In this document: positions 34,732-47,373 of the stretch, in pieces
How positions within the stretch are numbered: position 1 is the stretch's first letter
Layout: each line of letters begins with the position of its first letter
Source: Tetradesmus obliquus
Taxonomy: Eukaryota; Chlorophyta; Chlorophyceae; Sphaeropleales; Scenedesmaceae
Assembly: GCA_030272155.1 (NCBI GenBank)
Contig: CP126203.1
Coordinates: 1,860,001-1,924,000, forward strand
Length of the DNA stretch: 64,000 bases
Direction of reading: 5' to 3'
Position numbers and translations under genes: made by a program
The notes under the pieces: generated by a model
The model's input: the letters and a program-made list of their open reading frames with translations, nothing else
Database searches by the model: none
What the model was told of the DNA's origin: nothing

Positions 34732-37700
34732 CTAGTAGCCCAGTGTCTTGTCCACCACATTCAGCAGCTGCCGCCCCTCCACGTATCGCTGCAAGTTATC
34801 CAAGAACAGCTGCACGTTGTCAAACATGAACCTGCTTGTCCGTGCGCTGCAGTGCGGCGTCAGCAGCACGTTGGGCAGGCCCCACAGCGGGTTGCTGCTT
34901 GGCAGCGGCTCAGTGGCAAACACGTCTAGGGCAGCGCCCCGTATGCGACCAGCCTGTAGAGCTGCGGCAGGCAAAAGAAAGACCAGTATGCAGAGTGTAG
35001 TGGCAGAACACGTGAGGTGTAAGCAGCAGACATGTGATAAGCACATGAGCACGCACGACATTGCCTATGAAACACATTTGAGCCGCAACAGAAGCTGAAG
35101 CAGCTATGCGCATTGGGCAGGCCCCACAGGGCGCTGCTGCTGGGCAGCGGCTCAGTGGCAAATCCGTACAACGCAGCGCCCCGTATGCGGCCGGCCTGCA
35201 GGGCTGCGGCAGGCAGGAGATGGGCAAGGGTGTAGCAGCAAATCATGTGAGGTTCAAGCAGCGTGAAGCGTGTGAAAGCACATAAACAGACACGGAAACG
35301 TACGTGAGGAACAAGTGAGCAGCAGCAGCAACAGCAGCTGAGGCAGCTATGCGCATTGGGCAGCCCCACAGCGGGCTAAAGGAGGGCAATGGCTCGGTGG
35401 CAAACACGTCCAGCGCAGCGCCCCGTATGCGGCCAGCCTGCAGAGCTGCGGCAGGCAAAGATAAACCAGTGTGCAGAGTGTAGTGGCAGAACATGTGAGG
35501 TGTATGCAGCAGACATGTGAAAAACACATGAACAAGCATGCAACTGCCCAAGAAAACCATTTGAGCAGCAACAGAAGCCGAAGCAGCTATGCGCATTGGG
35601 CAGGCCCCACAGGGCGCTTGCTGCTGGGCAGTGGCTCGGTGGCAAACACGTCCAGCGCAGCGCCGCGTATGCGGCCAGCCTGCAGGGCTGCGGCACACAG
35701 CATGGTGCAGCGGCAAAAGAAGTCAAAAATAGGCAGTGCACACAACGTGTATGGGCAGCACCAAAACCAGGGAACAGGCACAGTACCAACAACATCATGC
35801 AGCATTTGCAGCTGAAATGGCAGTGTATGCAAGCAACTGGGAGCTGCCACAGCCGGCACCAGTTTCTGATCCAAACAATCCCTGCAGGCGCCACAAGCCA
35901 GCTGACTGCTGTCAAGCCGCAGGCAAAGCCGCGCGCTCTCACCAGCTATGAGTGCCTCCTCGTCGACCGTCCTGCCCCTGCCCACGTTGATGAGCACGCC
36001 TGTTGGCTTCATGGCGGCAATGGCAGCAGCACTCACCTGCGGCACACGCGGCAACCACAACAGCAAAAGCAGCAGCAGCGGTTCAGCAAAGATGGCATTA
36101 GTCATCACTCAAACAAACAGATGCCTCATCTGAGGCACATGCCTCATCTGAGGCACATGCAGCACACGCAGCAACAAGCAGCCAGCAGTGAACAGCAGCT
36201 CAGCAGAGGAGCTTCATGTGGCTCATGTACTCCAGTAAGAATGGTGTGCTTGTTATTCTGGCTTGTTTCAACCCTGAAGCGCAACATGTGCTGCTGGTTT
36301 ACGACTCAACAGAAGAGCACAGCACCACAATAATCAATTCGTCACATACCCGGTGGCAGCAGTACTGCATAGTGACAGTGCACGAGTGTGCATGCAGCCG
36401 CAAGTGCATGCCGCTGCATCCTGCGCTGATTGAACAACTGCACCGGCTGAAGAAGAGCCCCAGGTAGCATTGGCCCAAATGCATCTGACAGTGGTCAGTA
36501 GCCAGGCAGTGAGCCGGGCACCTACCAGGCCGTCTGTTAAGGCTGTGTATGGCAGGCTGAGGCATACGTAGTCACTGGCTGCCATGAGCTGGTGCAGCTG
36601 GTCAGCAGCATACACTTGCGACTGCGGCGGCAGCAGCAACAGCAGCAGCATGTTACCATAGCAGGAGCATGTGGTGTACAATGTGCACATCAATTGCCAA
36701 CAAGCCGTGTGCATGATGATGCTGCCTCCGGCAGCACGCAGACACTGTGGCGCAGCCATCCACTGGTGGGGTTGCTGGCAGGCTGCAGCAATATTCAGCA
36801 CCATCTGCTGCCTGCAGCACATGCCTGCAGCACATGCCTGCAGCCACATGCCTGCAGCCACATGCCTGCAGCCACATGCCTGCAGCCACATGCCTGCAGC
36901 CACATGCCTGCAGCCACATGCCTGCAGCCACATGCCTGCAGCCACATGCCTGCAGCCACATACCGGCACCCAACTAGCAGCCCACTGCAGGATCCCACTT
37001 GCCTCTTGCCTGCGGTCCACCTTTGACAAGTCAGAATCCACCAAAGGGTGGAACATTAGGCAACGCCGCCCGTCGCTGAGTCAATGTCAGTGCGCTGCCC
37101 ACCGCCGGCAAGCAGCTTGCTGTGTAACGTACATGGCAGTCATACAATGTGAGGTGTTGCACAATGCTGACCTCTGGACCAGCATTGCTTGAAGGTGCGC
37201 AATGATGCTTTTACCATGCTTACAATGGTCCTATTTACATTGCTGAGCCGCTACAGCCAATCGCCACCCACCAGCAGCCCGCTGTGGACATCCTGTTGCA
37301 CCTTGCTGGCGTCCCGGGTCAGCGCCACCACCCGCATGCGGTACGCGCCCGCTAGCTCAGCCACGCGCCGCCCGATGGCCCCAAACCTGCAGCAACCATG
37401 AAGGCAAACAGCGAATTCTGCGGTTGTTGTCAAAGATGTTGCAGACACCAGCGCTAGCGCTGAGGACCGGTCCTCACAGTATCAGCGGCAGCCAGCGCAG
37501 CTGACGCCGCCCGATGACGCCCAATCTGCAGCAAGTACAAAAGCAGGCAGCAGATCTTGCGGTTGTATTGTCGATAAAAATCCAGACAATCAGCGGTTCA
37601 TACAAGATCCGCGGCCGCTAACTCAGCCACGCGCCGCCCGATGGCGCCAAACCTGCAAGGAAGTGCAGCAGCCGCAACAGCAACAGTAGGCAGGCAGACC

Positions 37701-39972
37701 TACAACTTCTATCACTACATTGCCTACATGATGTGCCGAGCGCTGTTAGAGGCAACAGGGCGCTGCCACACCCGCGCCCACCCCACCAGGCGCATACATA
37801 ATGTGCATGGCTGCAGGGCGTGGTCATGCGGCACATGCTGCTGCTGCTCACCCTATCAGGCCCATGGTGGCGCCCCGCAGCTCCTGTACCTCGTGCTTAT
37901 CACACAGGCAGGATGGCCATGGGCACAGTGCAAGGCAGCAAGGTCCACTCATGTGACGCCCCATTCAACAGCGCAATACAGCACATTTCATGGCAACAGG
38001 GCCCGCGCTTATCCTACCAGGCCCCAACACCGTTTGCGTAGCAGCAGAGTCCTGCTTGCGCTCACCCTACTCGGCCCATGGTGGCGCAGCGCAGCTCCTG
38101 CACCTTGTGCACATCAACAGCCGCAGGATATTTTGCGGTGCGCGTCGGTGAGCACAGTGCAAGGCAGCACGGCCCGCCCGTGTGTGGCGCCCCACTTTAA
38201 TAACAGCAAAGAGCAGTGCATGGCAAAAGGGTGCATGCCTATTCTACCAGGCCCATGTGTACACATACATCATGTGACCGCAGGGGCGCTCACCCTATCA
38301 GGCCCATGGTGGCGCAGCGCAGCTCCTGCACCTCGTGCACATTAGCAGCCGCAGGATGTGTTGCAGCGCGTGTCGGTGAGCACAGTGCAAGGCAGCACGG
38401 CCCGCCTGTGTGTGGTGCCCCACTCCACTCCACTCCACAACAGCTATAAAGAGCAGTGCATGGAAAAAGGGTGCACGCCCTTTCTACCTGGTCCATGTGT
38501 ACACATACATCATGCGACCGCAGGGGCGCTCACCCTATGAGGCCCATGGTGGCCCCCCGCAGCTCCTGCACCTCATGCACATCCCACACCCGCGCCGCCT
38601 GGCTGGCCATCAGGCGGGGCAGCTGCTTGGCGAAAAAGTGGCACGACATCAGCGCAAACCTGCGGCGGCGGAGTGACGCACAGCAGGTGGCTGCAGGATT
38701 GATGCTCTGATGATCTGAGGGCTGATGCAGCATCGCATATGATGCCAGGTGCTAGTCGCTGTTCAAGTGTTGCCATGCACAGGATGCTAGCTGTGCACCA
38801 CACAGTTGCTGGATGCTGTGCATGGAGGCAAGTGCGCAGGCACATGCACATGCGGCAGGTGCTGCTAGGTCAGGCACGCACTCTGCCAGGGACTGGCTGT
38901 ATACGCCGCGGGCGTTGGTCAGCAGCACGGGGCTGGTCACCAGGGCTGGCGTGAGCAGGTGCTCCAGCCCCACTGCACCGCTGTGCAGCCACTTCAGGCC
39001 AGTCAGCAGCGGCCAGAACTCCTGCAGCACAAACAGATAATAATATGTAGAAGTGTGTATGGCAGAAATCAGATCCAAAAACTGTAGAATATTAGCAGGC
39101 GGCCTGTGAATGCATCGGCTGAACTGGTACAGACAAGCTGTCGGCTGTTGGTGCAGATGAGCTGTTGTCGGTGTGGTGGAAGGGCCACTGCATGCAGCAG
39201 CGCGTGGCTGCGCTGGTGCACACAAGCTTTGGGCTGCACAGCCTGAAGCGCTACATCGGAGTAGCAGGCGTCCAAGGCAGCATGCAGTGGCATCATCATA
39301 TGCACATTTGCTCAACCGACACTGCTGTGCATTGTGCATGACGCTGCTGCTTGCAACGACATGGTGCCGCCGCTGGTGTGGCTACCCCAGCATGCCGCAC
39401 CTCAAGCGACTGCGTGAGAGACACGCTGGAGCTGTTGCAGCGGTGCAGGTGGCTGTGAGCTGGCTGTGACTTGCTGGGGCTACTGCCCCCGCCCATCTTC
39501 ACCTGCAGGGAGAATGAATCTGTGCATCAGACGCTGCACGTGTGCCAGGCCGTGCAGCAACCTGCAGCAGCCGCCAGCCACTGGCCAAACTGGTGTGATT
39601 GTCAATGTGATCATGTGCTGCTGGTTTGCATGAGCGCAGCCAGCTCCAACCGTCTATTACTTGAGCTATCGCTGCAGCCTGCCTGTGACAAGCGCGGTAG
39701 CCCAACACCACATCGCAAGAGGCCTACTGTGATCCGCCGCTGCATTCTTGCTTCAACACAGCCAGCTACAACCTCTCTCACTTGTGAGCTATCGCCACAG
39801 CAGCATGATCGCATTGTTTCCTCACCACCACATCGCAGGAGGCCCACTGCTCGGGTGACAGGTGGGCAAAGTCAGCCAAGCTCTGCCCCACTCCCAGCAG
39901 CACCACGCCAGGCGGCAGCTGCTGCAGCAGAGCAAACTCCGGGGCCTCTGGGTTGCCGATGACAAGCACCCT

Positions 39973-40029
<57 letters not shown>

Positions 40030-40098
40030 GGTGGCGCTGCCTGTGTCATTGCTGCTACCATTGTAAGGCATGCTGTGACATATTTCTGCGACTGTCAT
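34732..40098 (-). CDS. D-isomer-specific 2-hydroxyacid dehydrogenase family protein
   Basis: Seven exons on the minus strand: 40098-39826, 39021-38882, 38659-38534, 37386-37272, 36621-36526, 36036-35943, 34961-34732; 1074 nt, 357 aa. The family reversibly reduces 2-keto acids with NAD(P)H. Visible motifs: start of the catalytic domain RVLVIGNPEAPEFALL; KWLHSGAVGLEHLL; NARGVYSQSLAEFALM; nucleotide-binding GLIGFGAIGRRVAEL (about 178-190); and the catalytic set Arg in LINVGRGRTVDEEAL, Glu in DVFATEPLP and His in LLTPHCSARTS. All three catalytic residues are present. It ends NVVDKTLGY. Exon 1 encodes a run of about 19 Ala from a CAG repeat. Compared with relatives, about 15-20 residues between the exon 1 and exon 2 segments look missing, so a short exon between 39022 and 39825 may be unrecognised. 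The specific substrate cannot be told. Confidence 0.85.
35105..35697 (-). repeat. three acceptor-bearing echoes of the dehydrogenase terminal exon
   Basis: Copies at about 35105-35205, 35350-35450 and 35591-35697 repeat the intron end plus the 5' part of the last exon (AGRIRGAAL, ATEPLPS, LWGLPNAH). The period is about 240 bp. They lie transcriptionally upstream of the intact exon 34961-34732. One copy encodes YGFATEP instead of DVFATEP. Confidence 0.85.
36829..36962 (-). repeat. 14-bp minisatellite, plus-strand unit CCACATGCCTGCAG
   Basis: About nine to ten near-perfect copies lie in dehydrogenase intron 4. Each contains CTGCAG, the palindromic core of this genome's acceptor. Confidence 0.9.
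37490..37655 (-). repeat. two echoes of the 5' part of dehydrogenase exon 4
   Basis: Copies at about 37495-37535 and 37617-37655 repeat the NAD-binding exon start (FGAIGRRVAEL) and its CTGCAG-like acceptor. They lie transcriptionally upstream of the intact exon 37386-37272. Confidence 0.7.
37846..38345 (-). repeat. three donor-bearing echoes of dehydrogenase exon 3
   Basis: Copies at about 37846-37900, 38060-38112 and 38285-38343 repeat the exon 3 end (HEVQELR, then TMGLIG) with its GTGAGC donor. They sit about 220-240 bp apart and carry shared intron sequence. All are transcriptionally downstream of exon 3 (38659-38534). Confidence 0.85.
39973..40028 (-). repeat. CTG/CAG run encoding polyalanine in dehydrogenase exon 1
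   Basis: About 19 CAG-type units on the coding strand are read as GCA and give a run of Ala just before the first conserved strand RVLVIG. The run is in frame, so it is tolerated in the protein. Confidence 0.85.
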
Positions 40099-42150
40099 CC
40101 GGTAGGACTAGTTGAACTCCAGCCACAGGGATGGCTCCCGCTCTCTCTAGCTTGCTTCCTGCTGAACAGCAGTGTTTTGTGCAACAGCAGTGGCGAAGCA
40201 GTAGCAGCAGCAGCACTACAAACTTTCCCACTAGCAGTCTGCAGCGGCTGCAGAGTGAGATTCAAGCAAGTGCATCGCGCAACACGTGGCTGAAGACCTG
40301 CTGCAACACATGTGCGGAGTTGACGAGGTGATTACGCTGGCAGAACGTGCAATCCACAGCAGCTCGTTACCATCGCGCTGATGTACATGAAGCTTGTAGT
40401 CGGCTGTACTCTGTGTTTGTAGTATTTTCTGTAGCAGGGCGAGTGTTCAGCAGGAAGGGTTTGACGCCGGGCCGGGAGTGTCACCAGTCAGATATCACGA
40501 GCCAGATCCCATCAAGACACTGAAACGCTGAAGCAAACACACCTTTGGTTACATACCTTCTGATGTTTGCTACACCAAAAGTCGGTCTCGCTGCCAATCC
40601 ACAAACTTTTCACGAAGCTGTACTGCCTGCAGTGGCAGCACTTGTCAGCGGACATAACTACAGCATCAGCATAATCCTGCAAGGCCAGTCATTGTCACAT
40701 GATCAGCAAAACCCACAGCTAAAAAATACACCAGCCAGCATATCACAGTGCCAGCCAAGCCACCAACAGATCATCACTGCAAGTTGCAGTGCAACAATAG
40801 CCACCCACGACACACAACTGCTACGCTGCTGGCCCTGTCTAACCCTACACATACACTAGCACCAAACACATTTGTAACATAGCCTATGCGGTCGGACCGC
40901 ACATGCACGGCCCCTACACAGCAATAAAAAAATCCAGGTAACACACATTGCAAGTGCTGCAGCACTGGCCCACCATGTGGCATGTGCTGCAACCTACAGT
41001 CCCTGTTTGTGGCGAGCCAGCGTCCCAAGCATGTTCACCTAACCTGTAAAAGAAGACGGCACCCCACCTACACACGACCATTGCGCTGCTGCTGTGTCAA
41101 GTGACAAGCTTACATTGAAGCGAGCCACGCAGCCGCCACAATGCAGCAGCATGAAACAAGCATTCCCAACAAGCATTTGCAGTTTCCAATCACTGCAGTA
41201 GCTTCACTGCAACACATACGCTTGCTCTCCACTGCTGCACCTCAGTGGCATCACCCAACCTCTACTGTACACGTACAGGACGCTCGCGACAGCTGCTGCA
41301 GACCATCATGCCTGTGCTGTGCCTGTACGTATGTACGTACAATGCCACTGCAAGCAGCAGCTGCAGGGGAAATGCCAGAGATGAAAGAGCAACACCCCAA
41401 GCAAACTATCCCGTCGTGCGTCTATGCGCCACCCAGTAGCCGAGCAGCTACCTTGCTGAGCTGCTGCTGGTGTTGCTGTTAACATGGAGTTTTTGCTGTG
41501 CAACTGCTGTAGCCTGCACCAGTCAGCTGCAATGCATCTGGCCACAAGCAGCAGCTGCACCACCAGGTAACCTTGATGGCTTTAGCCCTCAACCCTAGTA
41601 CTGGTCTTTACCCGGCTCCTCCTCGCTGGCTGCTGCTGGCCAGGCGGCTGGCGCGCTACCGCAGCCCGCTCCTGCAACTGGCAACTGGCAACTGCATTTG
41701 ACTCCTTGTCAGCGCTGCCTGCCAGGCGGCCAGGCCAGGTGAGCCTGGCCACTGGCAGCAGCTGCACCACCAGGCAACCTTGATGGCTGTAGCCCCTGGC
41801 GCACAGTCCTGGTCTTTACTTGGCTCCCCTCACTGCTGCTGGCCAGGCAACTAGCCCACTGCCGCAGCCGCTCCTGCAGCTCAGCACTGGCTGTAACGCT
41901 GATGGACGGCAGGTGCACAGCCCTGTGCTTAGTCCTGGTCTTTACTCGACTCCTCCTCACTGCTTGCCGCTCCTGCAACTCACTGCTGGCTGTGGCGCTG
42001 ACTCACTTCTGGTCCTTGCCCTGCAGTACCTTAGTCCTGGTCCGTGCCCTGGCACAGTCTTGGTCTTGCACTCACCTCTGGCACAATGCGCCTGGTGAAG
42101 CCATGATTGGCTGTGTTCACGGAACACCGGCAGTTTCAAAACACAGCATG
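40099..42150. other. flank between dehydrogenase and coiled-coil genes with terminal-exon echoes
   Basis: About 41600-41700, 41810-41910 and 41935-42020 are three diverged copies, on the minus strand, of the last exon of the next gene, including its KDQD-type end (KTRT in copies). 40099-40540 should hold the dehydrogenase promoter. No further gene is seen. Confidence 0.6.
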
Positions 42151-45100
42151 TCAGTCCTGATCTTTGCCCGGCTCCTCTTCAGTGCTGCTTGCCAGCCGGT
42201 TCTGTCGCTGCCGCAGCCGCTCCTGCAGCTCACTGCTGGCCGTGGCGCTGATGGACGGCGCGGGGGCGGATGACGCCTTGACGGGGCGCGCGGCATCGGC
42301 AGCGTCCTTCTTGTGGCGCCTGCGAAACAGGAATGCCAGAGCAGAGTGTGCGGCACAGTTAGAGGCAAAGTACGGGGCAGGGCGCGGTAAGAAGGCAGCA
42401 GGCAAAGATGGAGGGGCGATGTGTAGGCCGTGCACGTTGCGCTATTGTACAACACCGTGGTCGGACACCTGCACCTGCAAACAGCAACACCCATGCCAGC
42501 TGTAAATCTGGCCGCAGACAGACACAACCGGACCGGGCCAGCATGCACAAACACGAACAGCGCTCACAAACGTGCTGTGCCCCTGCAGCCCAGGGAGCTA
42601 CCCGCCCATGCCACCAACAGGTCAGCTGCTCACATCTTCGACAACAGACTCATGGCCACAGAGAGACTCAGCAGGGCCTGGTCGCCATGCACAGCTACGC
42701 ACAGCCGCTCACATCTTCTGCACAAGCCTACTACACAACAATTCTCACACAACATGCAGTGCCCCGCAGCCCCGGCAGCTGCAGTCACTCACATCTTCTG
42801 CAGCACCGACGCCAGCTCACTGCCAAACGGCGCACTGGCATCGCCCCACGCGGGCGCATCACTGCCGCCTGCTGCCCCATCCGCGCTGCTGCTGCCGCTG
42901 CGGTCTGCTGCATGCTGCTGCTGCTGCTTGCGCGCCTCCTCTCCTTCGCTGTGCCTGCACGCAATCTCTGCTGCTTCTTGCCGCTTCCGCAGCTGCTGAG
43001 CAAGCTCAGGTGTGGCTGCTTGCAACTCCTCCTCGGGTGCTGGTGTATGTGCTGCTCCCGTGTTGCTGGCGGCTACGCGGCGGAAGCTGCTGGCTGCTGC
43101 TGCTGCCTCGTCCTCTTCGCTGCTCTTCAGTCGCTGCTGCCGCTGCCGCAGCGCACCCTGCAGGGGGAGGGGAAGATGTACGATGCAGATACACATAGAG
43201 AGCCGGGGTTGAAAGAACGATCCAATGCAGGTCATATGGTGCTGTGCACTTGCAAGGAGTGCGCTAAGAGAGGCAAGGCTAGTGGCAGTATAGCAGGTGG
43301 CTGTGCATGCGACCAGCACAAACTGCTGTCTAGTGCACCTGCAACTGTGCAAGCTGTCGTTTTTGTTGCCAATGCACTTGTAACCTTCTGTGGCCCGTGC
43401 GCATGTGTGCTACTGCCTTGCTACTGCTGTGCTGCTGCCTTCTTGCTGCTGCTGCTGGTGCTGCTGCTGCTGCTGCTGCCAGCTCACCGCCAGCTCCTGG
43501 CCCACAGCCCCGCCTGCAGCCAGCTGCTCCTGCTCATGCTGCTGCCGGCGCAGCTCAGCTGCAGCAGCCTCACTCGCACGCAGCACCTGGACAGGCAGGC
43601 AGCACAGCAGGCAGGCAGGCAAGCAGGCACGCAGTTGAGCAGGCAAGGCTTTAGCACATTTGTTTTGGCAGGCAGGCCATGAGCAAGGCATGGCATCCGG
43701 CAGGAAGGCAGGCCAGCAACAGGCAATGCAACACTCTCACCACCAGGGTGCTAGTGACAACGCTGTGCTGGCGCTCATGTGCAGCAATATAAGCACAGCC
43801 ACAGCACCTGACCTGCCTCTGCAACAGTTGGTAAGGGCAGCAAATGCAGTGAAACAGCAACACGAGCTGCTGCACTGCTGCTGCTGCTGCTGCTGCTGCT
43901 CACGTGGACTGCCGACTCCTCCTGCTGCCACTCTGCCTTCTTGGGCTCCCCCTCCTTGGCCTTGCGGAAGTGGAACACGTTGGCCAGCTGCCTGCAGCGG
44001 CGCAAGCACATGCACAGCGGCACGAACACAGCACACAGTGGCGTGTCAGCAATAAGCCTGCAGGCAGACGCACACTTGCGGCAGCACAAGCTGTACACAT
44101 AAAGCAGTAAATAGACACTGCAGCAACAGTGTAGCACACAGCCGCACCATTCAGACAGCAGTACGCCGCCGCCGCAGCAGCAGCCACGCCAGCAGCAGGC
44201 ACCACAAATCACGTCCAAGCGCCCCTCACTCACGCCGCGTCTTGCCCTCCGCCTTGCTGTAGTGGATCTCAGCACAAGGAGCATCTCAGAGACAAAAAAA
44301 CACGGGTTGCAAAACCAATACTCACCCTGCGTCCTTGCCCTCGGCCTTGCTGTAGTGGATCTCAATGGCTGCGGGGCTGGCGGTGGCCTTGAGGATGGTG
44401 CCTTTTGGTAATGCAGGCAGCACCGCACCCATGCCGGGGCCCAGCGCGGGCACGCCGCCGATCTTGCCCAGGATCCTGCACCAGCAGCAGCAGCAGCAGC
44501 AGCGGCGGCGGCAGCACCAGCAGCAGCGGCAGCAGCGGCAGCAGCATGAGATCATACTCGATCAGGCAAGCTACATCTTGTGGGGTGCGTTGATGGGCCT
44601 GGCACTGTGTGGCTGCTCTTGCAGGGATGCATCAGGCGGGCTGCTTAGGGAAGCAGGATAGGAATGCACGATAGGAGCAACATGCTACGCATGAGATCAG
44701 GCAGGGCTGTGGCATCCTGCAGCTTAGTGGTTGGTCCTGCAGGACGCACATGCGCAATATGCTGCTGGGTCACTGCTGCATGGCAGATGCTGCTGGGTCA
44801 CTGCTGCATGGCAGATGCTGCTGGGTCACTGCTGCATGGCAGATGCTGCTGGGTCACTGCTGCATGGCAGATGCTGCTGGGTCACTGCTGCATGGCAGAT
44901 GCTGCCTGATTGATAGTGGGTGAACAGGCCCCCGGCGTCATGACTGTTACTGCTGCCGCTGCTGCCCTACTGCTGTCTTTGCCAAGCTGCCGCCGCTGCT
45001 GCTGCTGCTGCTGTTGCCAGATGCTGCTGCTGCCCCCACCTGGCCTTCTATTCCAGCTGCGACTTGACCAGCTCATGCTGCTGTTGCTGCTGTTGCTGCA

Positions 45101-45692
45101 TTTGATCAAGCTGCTGCAACCTCTCCCCCACCCCAACACACACACACCTGGCCTTCTTCTCCAGCTGGAACTTGACCAGCTCCGGGTGCACCGTCTTGGC
45201 CCTGTTCTCAGGCAGCTCGGCCTGTGTGTTGGTGTAGTGGGGAGCGTGAGGGGCAGTGACGGCATGGTGTGAGAGATGGCGTGCTTCTTTTGCAATGGGT
45301 AGGGTGGGAATGGGGCAGTTTTGTAAGGCAACAGCCGGGCGCATTGCTGTGCTATTGTGCGCTGCTTGCCTGTATGTGTAGCAATACAAGCCGGGCTTAT
45401 TGCTGTCGATGGCTGGGTTGCTGGCAGCTGGCATGCCTGCTGTGATGCACTGTGCCGGTGATGCACAGGGACAGCACACTGCTGCTGTCACTGTGATGAA
45501 AAGTTTGGCAGCTGTGCTCGTACCTCAGCTGTTGTTTCACCCTTGAGCTCTGCAACCAAACATCAGTACAGGCAGTGGGTGAGGCAGACCACCAGCAGAG
45601 GCGCGACTTGCAAAGCAGCAGGACTGCGCATAGAAGACGGTACATTTGAGCCTGCTGCTCTCCTCTTGCAAATTTTCGATGCACAGCAGCAG

Positions 45693-45728
<36 letters not shown>

Positions 45729-46103
45729 CCTGCTCTGTTGCTGCCAGCAGGTGCTTTGCATGATCGGCTGCCATGACCCAGCCTGCCGCCAACCCAACTG
45801 CACCCAACCCTGCTCACCGTGCACAGCCATGGTCTCTGCCAGCGCCCTGACACTGTCCACATATGTGTCTATGCTGTGTGAGATGACCGCCCACTGCCTG
45901 TGCTGCTCCTCATGGAACACGCGTGTTTTTGCAGCCTCCTCCTTGACCTGCTCCAGCCACGCGTCATCCTCCTTTTGCTGCTCTAGGTTAGCTACGAAGC
46001 GAGCCAGCTGCGCCGCGAAACGCTCCGAGGCTCGCTGTGCCAGGTAGAACTGCTCCCTGGCACTGTCCAGGGTCACTGGCATAGGCTCAGGGCTGCTGGA
46101 CAT
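42151..46103 (-). CDS. unrecognised coiled-coil, charged protein
   Basis: Eight minus-strand exons: 46103-45818, 45549-45524, 45221-45148, 44475-44326, 43991-43904, 43586-43488, 43157-42793, 42319-42151; 1257 nt, 418 aa. I do not recognise the family. Residues 1-95 are helical and charged (SAREQFYLAQRASERFAAQL). Next come a short Pro/Gly segment (KIGGVPALGPGMGAVLPALP), an FHFRKAKEGEPKKAEWQQEE stretch, and a long Gln/Glu/Ala-rich coiled coil with three similar motifs (LRQRQQRLKSSEED, LAQQLRKRQEAAE, LQERLRQRQNRL). The motifs faintly recall short actin- or tubulin-binding helices, but this is not assignable. Exon 2 is only 26 nt. An in-frame ATG at 46205 would add 34 residues. I prefer 46103 because a CTGCAG acceptor-like site directly precedes it. 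The exon model is supported by consistent phases only. Confidence 0.6.
44230..44275 (-). repeat. echo of the 3' part of coiled-coil gene exon 4
   Basis: Repeats the coding of EIHYSKAEGK with a donor-like end, transcriptionally downstream of the intact exon 44475-44326. A partial copy of exon 3 (ELVKSQLE) lies at about 45048-45090. Confidence 0.65.
44756..44902 (-). repeat. 28-bp minisatellite in intron 3 of the coiled-coil gene
   Basis: About five perfect copies of a 28-bp unit (begins CTGCTGGGTCACTGCTGCAT on the plus strand). Confidence 0.9.
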
Positions 46104-46714
46104 CCTGCAGCGACCTATAAGCTTTTGGTATTGATGTAGTGTGAAGTTTGGATGTGTCAGTGAGGTGCTGAAAGGGTGAAACGGCTCGCACAGGAGCTGG
46201 GGCACCAGGTGCCGATGTTACTGGCTATGCACGATCCTTGGGTCAAGGTGGCGCGATAAAGTTTAACAAGGTAAGCTTGACTCAAGCTGCTTGAGTAGTT
46301 GTGCTGAAACGAGGGATAAAAGCCAGCTGCAGCGAGTGAACTTGCACCAACTGCTTCCAAACAGAGGAACGCGAAAAGAAAGTTTGAAAGGTCGCAGGTA
46401 TGGACACTTTCGCCCTGCCTCCTGACAGTCATGCGAATGTGCCAGGTGTCCTGAGAAGGTGACACGGCTGGTCAGACCGTACCAATGACACACCCCAGAA
46501 GGTCTCACTGCCTTGTACCCAAGCGAGTACACCTTGCCAGCTGTTGGTCATTGTGCTGCACAGCCAGCTGCTTTCAGCGCACAACTGATAGGTGATTCAT
46601 TTTGGCAAAGCACCCTGACTACTGCAGTCCAGAGTTTCCGCCCCTACACCAAGTCAGAGCCCATGACAAACCATGTGCTTTGCATTCGCATGCTTCTCTC
46701 AGGTCCGCCGCCCA

Positions 46715-46975
46715 TCAGACCTCCCCCACAGCAGCAGCTGCCGCCCGCGCAAACGCCAGCATGTTGTCTACATGGCCTGCCAGCTCCGCCTGCTGCCGCA
46801 GTGCAGTGGCTGCACTTGCGCCGCCACTGGCCAGCATATGCTGCAGCAGCGCATTGACCTGGCTGCTGGTGCCAGCCACCTCCAAGGTATGAGTCATAGC
46901 CATCATCGCCCGCGCCAGCAGACGACATCCTGCTCACTGACACCTTAACCTCTGTAGCGATAGCAGAGCCGTGCC
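46715..46975 (-). pseudogene. remnant terminal exon of a third KH-family copy
   Basis: On the minus strand this encodes SAIATEVKVSVSRMSS, then in another frame EVAGTSSQVNALLQHMLASG and HVDNMLAFARAAAAAV with a stop. This matches the end of the two KH paralogues, closer to the short-tailed 51966-55638 copy. The frame change near 46900 and the missing upstream exons mark it as dead. It is either the last exon of a lost paralogue or a terminal-exon echo of the 47374-51221 gene. Confidence 0.75.
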
Positions 46976-47190
46976 TGCTGCTGTTGCCGCTGCCGTAGGT
47001 GCACACACCTTCTACATCAACCACTACATCAGTTAACGGTCTTGGCAGTGCCACTGCCTCTGAAATGTTTCCAACCACAGATGCGACTCCAAACACAGTC
47101 GCTGGTGACACTCTTGGCATCCTCGTCATCACTGACCCAATTGCCTGCCACGAACGTTTACAAACAATCCAACGGTGCTCAAACCGGTTA

Positions 47191-47285
47191 GCATTACATT
47201 ACATTACATGCTCCACTCAACGAGGAGTGGGAACCCCAGTCAGGAGCCAACGAGAGGCTCATAGGGGAAACGAGAGGCTCATAGG
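47191..47285 (-). mobile_element. LINE 3'-end fragment, inverted relative to the copy at 27848
   Basis: The reverse complement ends in a (TGTAA)3 tail and matches 27848-27925 almost base for base. A 17-bp internal duplication (AACGAGAGGCTCATAGG) is present only here. It lies between the KH gene and the remnant exon, downstream of the gene's stop codon. Confidence 0.65.
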
Positions 47286-47373
47286 GGGAGCCTCCATCAC
47301 AGTTCATACCTTGACACCCAACACGTCTTGGCAGCCGCTGAGGAGCCAGTGGCAGTCTCATCAGCATTCCAGC

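Larger units (their letters stand above)
46104..47373. other. region between coiled-coil and KH genes
   Basis: It holds the upstream flank of the coiled-coil gene (46104-46700), a remnant terminal exon of the KH family (46715-46975) and a LINE end (47191-47285). No other coding sequence is supported. Confidence 0.55.

Noticed and set aside
36592-37192. Repetitive Cys/His/Pro ORFs over the 14-bp minisatellite
   Set aside because: Pure tandem repeat in an intron of the dehydrogenase gene.
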